54,000 bases of DNA from Cryptomeria japonica (taxonomy: Eukaryota > Streptophyta > Pinopsida > Cupressales > Cupressaceae), in contig NC_081415.1 of NCBI RefSeq assembly GCF_030272615.1, positions 422,064,757 through 422,118,756 on the forward strand, in the 5' to 3' direction. The position numbers and the translations under genes are program-made. Under the pieces are notes generated by a model. That model searched no databases, was not told the origin of the DNA, and saw only the letters and a list, made by a program, of their open reading frames with translations. Every line of letters starts with the position of its first letter. Positions within the stretch are counted from its first letter, which is position 1. Positions 35,050-43,480 of the stretch are shown one piece after another.

Positions 35050-35935
35050 ATGAAGAATTGGTAATGGTAGGAAAGTTAGATTTTGGGAGGATCCCTGGCT
35101 TTTTAATAAGCCTTTGATTGAAATCCCTGATTGGGCCCCTTTTGCTGCCCCCTGTATTAGAGTCTTTGGCTCCTTGATTGAAGGGTATTGGATAGGTGAT
35201 AAATGGCAGAACATTGAAAGTATCCACCCTGACCTTATCAATCTTAAGAATCGTCTGTCTTCTGCCTGGTTGTACAATGAGGAAGATTCTCTTATTTGGA
35301 AATATGAACCTAAAGGCAACATTAATGTCTCTTCAATGTATGGTGTTCTTTCCCATGCCCCCTCAGAGAATCCCTTTTGGTCTAAAGCTTGGATAAAGGG
35401 TCTTATCCCTAAGATCAATTTTTTCTATTGGACAATCCTTGAAAACAAAATTTTGACCTTAGATAATCTTAAGGTTAGAGGTTTTTCCTTCCCAAATAGA
35501 TGTGCTTTATGTCTTGAGGAGGAAGAGTCTGTGGACCATTTGGCTATCCTCTGTTCCTTCATTGTTTCAATTTGGGAAAGATTTCTTAAGAATTTTTGCA
35601 TGGCATGGGTGTTTCCTAACACTGTCAGTGAATTGTTCCATTCTTGGAGTTATCATTGGTCTAACCCCACTTTGAGATCTTTGTGGCAGCTATCTCTCCC
35701 TCACATTTTGTGGGGGATTTGGAAAGAAAGGAACAACCACGTCTTCAGGGACACTTCTCTCACCCAGGCTGTTGTTTTCCAGAAAATTCAAAGGGCTATT
35801 GTGGAGAACATTGGGATCATTGGGGATCCTTGCATTTCAGCCAACCCCTTGGAAACTCACATTTTTAGCTCCTGGAATCTGAAGAGTGCTGGTAGTACTG
35901 ATCCCAAACAAAACAAGAGACTAGAAGCCAGATAG
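35050..35935 (+). pseudogene. LINE ORF2: zf-RVT region
   Basis: A frame of about 273 codons runs from 35114 to TAG 35933-35935. It has the zinc-binding pattern CALCLEEEESVDHLAILC (about 35506-35560) and the WGIWKERNNHVF helix. It links the RT to the RNase H that follows. Confidence 0.85.
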
Positions 35936-36118
35936 CACACTCCCCCTCATGGTTGGCTCAAGATCAACTTCGATGAAGCTACCAAAGGCAATACTGGCCC
36001 AGCGGGATGTGTTGCAATTCTCAGAGATGAAAATGGCAGTTGTAAGGAAATGATTGTTGTTCCTATAGTTTGCCAAACTAACCACATGGCGGAAGCCATG
36101 GCTTCTCTACAAGGCATT
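35936..36118 (+). pseudogene. LINE RNase H, first half, cut by the copia element
   Basis: After TAG 35933 the same frame gives WLKINFDEATKGNTGPAG (D, about 35970) and NHMAEAMASLQG (E, about 36080-36115), where the copia LTR begins at 36119. The second half lies at 40975-41219. Confidence 0.85.
36114..36118. repeat. target-site duplication GCATT, left copy
   Basis: Directly before the left LTR; identical to 40975-40979. Confidence 0.95.
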
Positions 36119-36549
36119 TGTTAGGGTTTCAAGCAGATCCGAAGCAAATATGAACTAACAATTATATGCAGATTTAAATACAAAAGATAAAGAAATAAAA
36201 CAGGACACAGATAACACAGAGATTTAACGTGGTTCACCCAGAATGGGTTACGTCCACCATACACAGCCGTCCAATCTTTCTTATTATCCAGCAAAAATAG
36301 TACATCAACCTTACAATGCCTTAAGCATCCCAGCCACTTATAACATGCGTTTTTAGGGCAACAAACAAAGTCGGCCTTTTTAGGGTTTTATTACAATGTC
36401 GGTTTTCATCAACAAAAACGGCAAAAAAAAAAATTTCTCGGGGGCTGCTGCCCCCGAACCCCTACCCGGGGCCCGGCCTGGCCCCGGACCCCGGCGAGGA
36501 TACGTGCTGAGTGTACAGTACTTTGCTGATCAGTCGCCACATTTCAACA
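36119..36549 (-). repeat. 3' LTR of the copia element
   Basis: 431 bp. It matches 40673-40974 except for an extra segment of about 129 bp (about 36390-36518) that includes a very GC-rich stretch (36438-36494) with CCCCCGAACCCC-type palindromes. Being at the 3' end of the minus-strand coding region, it is the 3' LTR. Confidence 0.93.
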
Positions 36550-36610
36550 ATCTCCCACTTGGAGACTGATCAGGCTCCACACCGAACAATCTCCCACTTG
36601 GAGACTGATA
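36550..36610 (-). promoter_or_regulatory. polypurine tract, present twice
   Basis: The minus strand reads CCAAGTGGGAGAT next to the LTR (36550-36562). The segment AACAATCTCCCACTTGGAGA (plus strand) recurs about 41 bases further in (36585-36604), so the tract is duplicated. Confidence 0.8.
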
Positions 36611-36685
36611 CTACACGACACCACTGTACATGCAACATCCGCTAGATAAAACACTAGGACTTGACTGGTATAAATTCCACAATTA

Positions 36686-38518
36686 TTAATCAAGAAGACC
36701 AACAGAAACTGATGAAGAAATCAGCTTCTCCTGTGGAACTGCCTTTGTGAACATATCGGCAGGATTCTCACTTGTGTGAATCTTCTCAAGCCGTAACTGA
36801 CCCTCCTCCAAAATAGTCCGGATGAAGTGGTACCTGAGCTGAATGTGCTTTGTCCTTGAATGAAAAGCAGAGTTCTTCGCAAGATGAATGGCACTCTGGC
36901 TATCAGTATACAATGGGCTATCCTTTTGTGTCTGACCCAATTCCTTCAGAAAACATTGCAACCAAATCATCTCTTTGCTGGCTTCTGTAGCAGCAACATA
37001 CTCAGCTTCAGTGGTTGAAAGTGCAACAACCTTTTGCAGCCTAGAAATCCAACTGACTGCAGTTCCCCCTATAGTAAAAACATACCCTGTAGTACTCCTC
37101 CATGAATCAATATCACCTGCCAGATCAGAGTCAACAAATCCACTTAGAGCAGCATTAGATCCTTTGAAACATAATGCCTTCATAGTAGTTCCTTTCAAAT
37201 ACCGAAGAATCCATTTCACAGCATTCCAATGTTCCATACCCGGATTACTCATAAACCTGCTCACAACTCCCACTGCATGTGCAATATCTGGCCTTGTGCA
37301 TACCATTGCATACATCAGACTGCCAACAGCTGATGAATACGGGATGTTAGACATTTTATTAACCTCTTCCTGGTCCTTTAGACACATCTCCTTAGTCAAT
37401 TTGAAATGACTAGCCAAAGGTGTACTAACTGCTTTTGCATCCTGCATGTTAAATCTTTTCAACACCTTCTTTATATACTCACTTTGGGACAAATTCAAGG
37501 TTCTATTTTTCCTATCCTTTGTAATCCTCATACCGAGAATTTGCTTAGCTGCACCCAAATCCTTCATAGCAAATGACCTGGCTAATTTTTGTTTAAGATC
37601 ATTTATATGTTGCATGTTAGACCCAGCAACAAGCATGTCATCAACATAAAGCAACAGGATAATATAACTGCCATTATCAAATCTCTTAAAATATACACAA
37701 TGATCAGAATGACATCTATGATAACCGTGTTCAGCCATGAAACTATCAAATTTTAAATACCATTGTCGGGGTGCTTGCTTTAGGCCATACAGACTTTTCT
37801 TCAACCTGCACATCAAGTTCTCCTTACCTTTGACCTCATACCCCTGTGGTTGCAACATGTAAATTTCCTCCTCCAAATCTCCATGGAGAAAAGTTGTTTT
37901 GACATCTAATTGTTCAAGATGTAAATCATCTGCAGCCACAAGACTAAGTACAGTTCTAATTGAAGTCATTTTTACAACTGGAGAAAATATTTCATCATAA
38001 TCTATACCCTTTTTCTGTGCAAAACCTTTTACCACAAGTTTGGCCTTATATCTTTTCTGACCTCCTTCCTCCTCCTTCAACCGATAAACCCATTTGTTAG
38101 GCAAGGCTCTTTTTTCTGCAGGTAAAGGGACTAAGTCCCAAGTCTTATTTTTCATCAAGGAGTCCATCTCCTCTTTCATGCCTAGTTGCCACTGTTGTTT
38201 GGCATCCACCTGCATTGCTTCTTCATATTCTTCTGGTTCACCAGAATCTGTTAATAAAATAGAATACAAAGAAGGAGAAAATCTTTCAGGGGGTCTACTT
38301 GTCCTCGTAGAACGTCTAACACTTGGAGGAGTTTGTGGGACATTCTGTTGTTGCTGAGCATCAGGTACCTGTGGCATTTCATTTTCAGGAATCTCATCCA
38401 ACACCACATATTCTTGTTTGTCCTGTTCATGCTTCTTTTCCTGCATCTGTTCTTTATACATAACCTTCTCATTGAATATAACATCTCTACTTCTAATTAT
38501 TTTCTTATTTTCAAAATC
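36686..38518 (-). CDS. copia pol: RT and RNase H (after a premature TGA)
   Basis: This is the same frame as the upstream gag-IN ORF, separated only by TGA 38519-38521. RT begins near WDLVPLPAEKRALPNKWVY, with QLDVKTTFLHGDLEEEIYM and the catalytic LYVDDMLVAG (about 37630-37660). RNase H follows with GFVDSDLAGD, STTEAEYVAATEA and LYTDSQSAIHLAKN, and the end SENPADMFTKAV is standard for copia. No other stop is present down to 36686. The product cannot be made as part of the polyprotein unless the TGA is read through. Confidence 0.93.
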   Translation of the reverse strand, partial: DFENKKIIRSRDVIFNEKVMYKEQMQEKKHEQDKQEYVVLDEIPENEMPQVPDAQQQQNVPQTPPSVRRSTRTSRPPERFSPSLYSILLTDSGEPEEYEEAMQVDAKQQWQLGMKEEMDSLMKNKTWDLVPLPAEKRALPNKWVYRLKEEEGGQKRYKAKLVVKGFAQKKGIDYDEIFSPVVKMTSIRTVLSLVAADDLHLEQLDVKTTFLHGDLEEEIYMLQPQGYEVKGKENLMCRLKKSLYGLKQAPRQWYLKFDSFMAEHGYHRCHSDHCVYFKRFDNGSYIILLLYVDDMLVAGSNMQHINDLKQKLARSFAMKDLGAAKQILGMRITKDRKNRTLNLSQSEYIKKVLKRFNMQDAKAVSTPLASHFKLTKEMCLKDQEEVNKMSNIPYSSAVGSLMYAMVCTRPDIAHAVGVVSRFMSNPGMEHWNAVKWILRYLKGTTMKALCFKGSNAALSGFVDSDLAGDIDSWRSTTGYVFTIGGTAVSWISRLQKVVALSTTEAEYVAATEASKEMIWLQCFLKELGQTQKDSPLYTDSQSAIHLAKNSAFHSRTKHIQLRYHFIRTILEEGQLRLEKIHTSENPADMFTKAVPQEKLISSSVSVGLLD

Positions 38519-40621
38519 TCATAACCGATAGCCATATTCATCTATCCCATATCCAATGAAGGTACATTTCTGAGATTTAGCATCAAGCTTGGTTCTGTTT
38601 TCTTTATCAACATGGACAAAAGCTTCGCAACCAAAAGTTTTTAGAAAAGAATAATTTACCTTTTTACCAGTCCATGCCTCCTCTGGAATACCACCATCTA
38701 AAGGGGTTGAAGGTCCTCTATTTATCAAATAGACAGCAGTATGTACAGCATCTGCCCAAAAATGTAAGGGCAATCCAGCATGCAATCGCATGCTCCTCGC
38801 ACGTTCCATGATGGTCCTATTCATTCTCTCTGACACACCATTTTCCTGTGGAGTTCCTGGAACTGTCTTCTGCTTTCGAATCCCATTTAAGGAAAAGTAA
38901 TCTTCAAATGCTTTGCTGCAATACTCACCTCCATTATCCGATCTGAGGCACTTCAACTTTTTTCCTGTCTCATTCTCAACCAGAGCTTTCCATTTCTTAA
39001 AAGTTTCAAAAACATCTGATTTTTGTTTTAGGAAATATACCCATGTTTTTCTAGTTGAGTCATCAATAAAAATAACATAATAACAAGAGCCACCAAGAGA
39101 TGATACCTGAGCCGGTCCCCATACATCTGAATGTACAAGCTCTAACTTCTCACTCTTCTTCTCTTTCCCAACCTTGAGAAATCTGACTCTTTTCTGTTTA
39201 CCATAAACACAGTTTTCACAGAACTCTAAATCAATCTTCTTTAGTCGTGACAATAGATTTTTGGAGTGAAGGATTTTCATCCCTTTCTCACTCATGTGCC
39301 CAAGCCTATGGTGCCACATTATCGAATCTATTCTTGCAACATTTATTGTTGTTGTCCCTGCAGTAACTTTATCTGTAGCAGCTAAGGTAGAGTAAGTGTT
39401 ACCAGTACATAGATATAATGTGCCTACCTTCGCACCTTTAGCTACTACTAACGATCCTTTAGTGACCTTCCACATACTGTCTGAGAAGGTAACTATGCAA
39501 CCTTCACTACCTAGTTGCCCTGCAGAAATTAAATTTCTTCTTAAATTAGGAACATGTCTTACCTCCTGCAGAAACCAGTCATTACCATTCTGCAACTTGA
39601 TCTTTATCTTTCCTTTTCCAACAATTTGACAGGGCTCATCATCACCCAAATATACCTGTCCAAAATCACCTTGAACATAATCTAGAAAATATTTTCTATG
39701 GGGTGTAGCATGAAATGAAGCCCCAGAATCTATTACCCAGGAATCATTAACATTATCCAAACATAAGATTAAAGCATCTTGTAGAGTATTACTTGCAATA
39801 TTAGCTTCCTTACTGTCATTTTCATTTTTGTCTCCTTCTTTGTTTTTCCGAGACCAACAGTCTTTCTTTAGATGACCAGGCTTTCCGCAGTACCAGCAAT
39901 CTTTCTTTCCTCTAGACTGAGAGCGTCCTTTCTTTGACTTCCCTCGTGACTTCTCATTCCCAGGGCCTTTTCCTCTTTCCTTTGATCTTCCTCTGTTCTC
40001 CACATTCAAAACACTACCCGATGATGTTGGAGTCTCACCTATGCTTTTCCTTCGCATTTCCTCGCTTAGGATAACACCAACAATATCATCAAATACCAAA
40101 GTATTTTTACCAGAGACAGAGTTACTTACAGCCATAACCAAGCTATTCCAGCTTTCTAGCAAAGAACATAAAATCAAGAGAGCCCTAACCTCTTCTGCAA
40201 AGGTAATTTTTACCGAAGACAATTGACTGGTAATTGTATTAAATTCATTTAAGTGCTCCGCTACAGATCCTCCCTCACTCATTTTCAAATTAAACAAACG
40301 CTTCATAAGAAATACCTTATTCGAAGCCGAGGGTTTCTCATACAGCTTAGCCAATGTTGCCATCAAATCTACAGTCATTTTTGCTTCTGTTATATTGAAT
40401 GCTACAGACGCCGCAAGGCACAATCGAATGGATCCCAGTGCCTTTCTATCTAAAATGTCCCACTCTTCATCTGATATTGTGGTCGGTTTCTTTGCCTTTC
40501 CTTCCAATGGCCGCCACAAATCCTTTTGATACAGGTAATCCTCCATCTGCATTTTCCATAACTGATAATTCTGGCCGTTAAACTTTTTGACCTTGAATTT
40601 GGAATCCTCCATTGCTCCCAC
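38519..40621 (-). CDS. copia gag, protease and integrase
   Basis: The 700-codon ORF starts at ATG 40619-40621 (MGAMEDSKF), 34 bases after the primer site. The gag UBN2-type region (FNGQNYQLWKMQMEDYL) is followed by a zinc knuckle CWYCGKPGHLKKDC (about 39870-39910), protease with WVIDSGASFHATP (about 39700-39740), integrase zinc region (HHRLGHMS, CENCVYGK) and core D in HSDVWGP (about 39115-39135), D in RSDNGGEY (about 38920-38945), E in PQENGVSERMNR (about 38820-38855). It ends at TGA where Trp is expected in the block GYRLWD. Confidence 0.95.
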   Translation of the reverse strand: MGAMEDSKFKVKKFNGQNYQLWKMQMEDYLYQKDLWRPLEGKAKKPTTISDEEWDILDRKALGSIRLCLAASVAFNITEAKMTVDLMATLAKLYEKPSASNKVFLMKRLFNLKMSEGGSVAEHLNEFNTITSQLSSVKITFAEEVRALLILCSLLESWNSLVMAVSNSVSGKNTLVFDDIVGVILSEEMRRKSIGETPTSSGSVLNVENRGRSKERGKGPGNEKSRGKSKKGRSQSRGKKDCWYCGKPGHLKKDCWSRKNKEGDKNENDSKEANIASNTLQDALILCLDNVNDSWVIDSGASFHATPHRKYFLDYVQGDFGQVYLGDDEPCQIVGKGKIKIKLQNGNDWFLQEVRHVPNLRRNLISAGQLGSEGCIVTFSDSMWKVTKGSLVVAKGAKVGTLYLCTGNTYSTLAATDKVTAGTTTINVARIDSIMWHHRLGHMSEKGMKILHSKNLLSRLKKIDLEFCENCVYGKQKRVRFLKVGKEKKSEKLELVHSDVWGPAQVSSLGGSCYYVIFIDDSTRKTWVYFLKQKSDVFETFKKWKALVENETGKKLKCLRSDNGGEYCSKAFEDYFSLNGIRKQKTVPGTPQENGVSERMNRTIMERARSMRLHAGLPLHFWADAVHTAVYLINRGPSTPLDGGIPEEAWTGKKVNYSFLKTFGCEAFVHVDKENRTKLDAKSQKCTFIGYGIDEYGYRL

Positions 40622-40654
40622 TCAAATCTGAAAGTCCTGCCAATTTACAGAAAA

Positions 40655-40670
40655 CCTTGCTCTGATACCA
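40655..40670 (-). promoter_or_regulatory. primer-binding site of the copia element, tRNA-iMet type
   Basis: The minus strand reads TGGTATCAGAGCAAGG two bases inside the 5' LTR, complementary to initiator tRNA-Met. Confidence 0.93.
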
Positions 40671-40672
40671 AT

Positions 40673-40974
40673 TGTTAGGGTTTCAAGCAGATCCGAAGCA
40701 AATATGAACTAACAATTATATGCAGATTTAAATACAAAAGATAAAGAAATAAAACAGGACACAGATAACACAGAGATTTAACGTGGTTCACCCAAAATGG
40801 GTTACGTCCACCATACACAGCCGTCCAATCTTTCTTATTATCCAGCAAAAATAGTACATCAACCTTACAATGCCTTAAGCATCCCAGCCACTTATAACAT
40901 GCGTTTTTAGGGCAACAAACAAAGTCGGTCTTTTTAGGGTTTTATTACGGCTGATCAGTTGCCACATTTCAACA
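40673..40974 (-). repeat. 5' LTR of the copia element, with internal deletion
   Basis: 302 bp; lacks the roughly 129-bp segment of the other LTR. The missing part lies in U3, upstream of a TTATAAGTGG motif (minus strand, 40888-40898) that could be the TATA box. Confidence 0.93.
40888..40898 (-). promoter_or_regulatory. probable TATA box of the copia 5' LTR
   Basis: The minus strand reads GTTATAAGTGG about 80 bases into the LTR. The same motif is in the 3' LTR. Confidence 0.45.
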
Positions 40975-40979
40975 GCATT
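40975..40979. repeat. target-site duplication GCATT, right copy
   Basis: Directly after the right LTR; identical to 36114-36118. Confidence 0.95.
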
Positions 40980-41219
40980 CTCCTGGCTAAAAGATGGAAC
41001 TGTCCCTATCTATGGATTGAGGGGGATTCTCATAACATCATCAAGTTCCTAAAGGGAACTTCTAAGCCTTCATGGACTATCAACAACATTATAAAGGCTA
41101 CTAGAGATCTCATCAACATTTTTGAGAAATACTTTATTTCCCACATTTATCGTGAAGCTAATGGTCGAACTGACTGGGCAGCCAACGTGGCGGTCAATCA
41201 CAACAATATGGTTACCTAG
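40975..41219 (+). pseudogene. LINE RNase H, second half
   Basis: The LINE frame resumes after the duplication with LLAKRWNCPYLWIEGDSHNI (D in EGDS), then HIYREANGRTDWAANVA (final D). It ends at TAG 41217-41219. Without the copia element and one GCATT, the frame of 35936-36118 continues into this one. Confidence 0.85.
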
Positions 41220-41484
41220 AAGGGTGAAGAGGGTCTCCTTGATGACGTCAAATCGATCATATTCATGGATCGATACAATAGTACCCCAAAGATCATTAAT
41301 AGACAAAATAATGATTAAACGGATTAATAGGAGGGCTATGATTAATTATAATAATGTCAGTACCATTTATTACAAGACAAAAGCCACATTTTCCCATACT
41401 TTCTGGGTATATGTGGTTGCTTCGATAAATTTCTTGCCTATAGCTCTCTGCAACTCTCGGCCCTCTATTTTGAAAAGTGTAAAA
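41220..41484 (+). other. spacer between LINE ORF2 and ORF3
   Basis: About 265 bases with no A-tail, LTR or duplication that would separate ORF3 from the LINE. Confidence 0.5.
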
Positions 41485-43193
41485 ATGGGAGGAAATAGAC
41501 GCCGCTATGAACCTAGCAACTGTAAGGAGTGGAAACAAAAGGAGGTAGTTTGGAACATCTTGCAGAAGGGCGGGTTTACGAAGTTTATGGAGAGGCTCCA
41601 TGGGAGGGACGCCACAATCACTAACTTTTTTTGCAAAAACTGGAGGAAGGGCACCCTGAAGATGGGAGACCAAACAATCTCCATTGATGAAGACCTCATC
41701 GCTCATGTCACGGGTCTTCGGAGGGAAGGAAGCAATTACTACAGAGACAGAAAATTGAGCAAGGAGGCTATTGAGCAGTAGCTCGAAACTACAAAGGAGA
41801 AGAAGCACCTAGTAAAGCTAAGTAAAACCTAATACTCGCCTAGGGAATTTGTTAAGCCATGGAGGGAGGTCTTGCTATTACGTGTTATATTACCTTGGAT
41901 GGAAGATTCACAAAAGTGTATGGCTATCATTTTGTATTGCTTAATCATTTTAGGTATGATGAAAAAGTTAATATTCCATATTTCCTGTTGTGTTCAATGA
42001 ATGCTACCATTAAATCCCATAGAGAGAACCCTAAGGGTGATACAACCATGCATCAAGGTCTTAAGGTGTTAATTTATGACCATCTAAAAGCCAACCAAAT
42101 TGTCCGACCTCGGCCTTCTATCTCTAAGTTTGAGGAGGAAGGGTCGGATTCTGGTTTTTCTATGGGTGAGGAGTCTGAAAGTGATTCGATGAGTGAGTCA
42201 GAGGAGAGTCTGGATGACTCTGAAGCTGAAATTGGTAAGAAAAGAAAGCAGGTGAGTACCAGACCCTCCTCCTCGAAGGGTAAGAAAAAATCTAAAGAAA
42301 AGGTTTTCCAGATCCGCTCCTCCTCCTCAGAGGAGGTCTCTGAGGATTCTGAGAAGGATGAACCCTAGTATCCTCGGAAAAAGAAAACTAAAACTTCCAT
42401 TTAGATAAGGAACAAATAGAAGAGGCAGGAAGATAAAGATATGGAGCTAGAGGAACAAGTGCAGAGAAAGGATCCTGACGTCGACCAGAAATCAGAGGAG
42501 GAGATCATAGGGGAAGGTTGATGGAAATGTCAATAAGATCACTAGTGGCAACATCCCCAAAAATGAATAGGACAATTTTGGTGAGAAAACCCCCCCTTCA
42601 AATCCTCCCACTGAGGGATTGAAAGGTTTTGTGGACACCATCGATTGGTTAATTAATAGTTACAAGAAAGTTGTGGAGGATAATAAGAAGTTGAGCCACA
42701 AGGTCCAAATTCTGGAGACAATTAGTATTGGTGGAGGCAAATCAATGGCAGAATATGTTGAGGATTTGAGTAAAACTGTTGCCAGAGCCGAAGAGATTAG
42801 AGATTCCTTCAACCCTAGGTTTGAGAAAATTGAGAAGGCCCTAACAGATATAAAAACCAATGATAATGCTACGGACCAGAGAATGATGGAAACTGACAAC
42901 AAATTCAACAAAATTGAAAAATGCCTCAAAAGTATTGTTGGACAAAGCTATAGCATTATGAAGGCCTCGGCCGACAATACCAAAATTCTCATCAGTAAAC
43001 TGGAGAACGAGCAGGATTCCCTAGAGCTAGAACCTGACATTGAAGGTACGGGAGAAGTGCAAGGACCTAGAACAAGGACCAGAGGCAAAAAGAAGGAGAA
43101 GAATCCAAACAAGGATATGGAAGAACTCAAAGTTGCTTTGGCAAACTATGACCAGCTGGTCAATAAGGCGGCTGATATTCTTAAGTGTTTATA
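41485..43193 (+). pseudogene. LINE ORF3: accessory protein with acidic linker and coiled coil
   Basis: ATG 41485 (MGGNRRRYEP) opens a globular region with MGDQTISIDEDLIAHVTGL. TAG 41779 and a frameshift near 41860 lead into GYHFVLLNHFRYDEKVNIPY. Next come a Ser/Glu-rich acidic stretch (42130-42240), a basic stretch with KKRKQ and KGKKKSKEK, a TAG at 42366, and a coiled-coil region (42619-43193, for example KFNKIEKCLKSIVGQSYSIM). The layout matches the accessory ORFs of the LTR elements near 4-20 kb. By eye GDQTISIDEDLIAHVTG parallels GDRMYLERTHDITPKAIHAITG of the nested element. It lies inside the insertion as judged from the interrupted host repeat. I know no LINE protein of this kind. Function unknown. 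Confidence 0.55.
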
Positions 43194-43394
43194 GTTGTTG
43201 TTTGTCTTTTTGTCTTTCCTCTGGTTTTTCCGCTTTGTTGTTCCTTTCTTTAGCTATCCATTCGGTTTACTGGCCTTTTTGCCAGTCTTTTTGTAAGTTG
43301 TTTCAAGCTAGTCTGGATGCTTTTTGATGAACTATTTTATGCTCCTATGTTAAAGGTTTCGGGTCCTTAAAACCTGTTTTTCATATTAATCAGA
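43194..43394 (+). other. LINE 3' untranslated region
   Basis: T-rich sequence after ORF3 with GGTTTCGGGTCCTTAAAACC near 43357-43376, like the 3' ends of plant LINEs. No clear A-tail remains. Confidence 0.5.
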
Positions 43395-43480
43395 ACTTAT
43401 TCGTTATTCTATATAGCTTTGTAATAACACAAATTATTTTTGAAGTTAATTGCATGGACTAATAAAAATCCAAAAATGTC
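43395..43480. repeat. resumed copy of the 315-bp host repeat
   Basis: TTTTTGAAGTTAATTGCATGG and GACTAATAAAAATCC correspond to the block at 31009-31040 and 31318-31350 on the other side of the LINE. Confidence 0.7.

Larger units (their letters stand above)
36119..40974 (-). mobile_element. near-intact Ty1/copia LTR retrotransposon (TNT1-like)
   Basis: The 4856-bp element on the minus strand has TGTTAG/TTCAACA ends, LTRs of 302 bp (5') and 431 bp (3'), a perfect 5-bp duplication GCATT, an iMet primer site, a polypurine tract and a single gag-pol frame broken only by one TGA. The aligned LTR portions differ at about three positions in roughly 300, so the insertion is recent compared with the LINE it sits in. 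It splits the LINE RNase H. Confidence 0.95.
31489..43394 (+). mobile_element. L1-type LINE with a third ORF, split by a copia element
   Basis: About 7 kb of LINE once the copia insertion (36119-40974) is set aside. The order is ORF1 tail, ORF2 (endonuclease, RT, zf-RVT, RNase H), ORF3, 3' UTR. The limits come from the host tandem repeat, which stops after GTTTGCAAGT at 31488 and resumes as a diverged CTTATNC..TATTCTATAT segment near 43395. The target duplication is not clear against that repeat. It is 5'-truncated within ORF1 and broken by many stops. Confidence 0.8.

Noticed and set aside
35008-35418. 136-codon minus-strand ORF
   Set aside because: Antisense of the LINE zf-RVT coding region.
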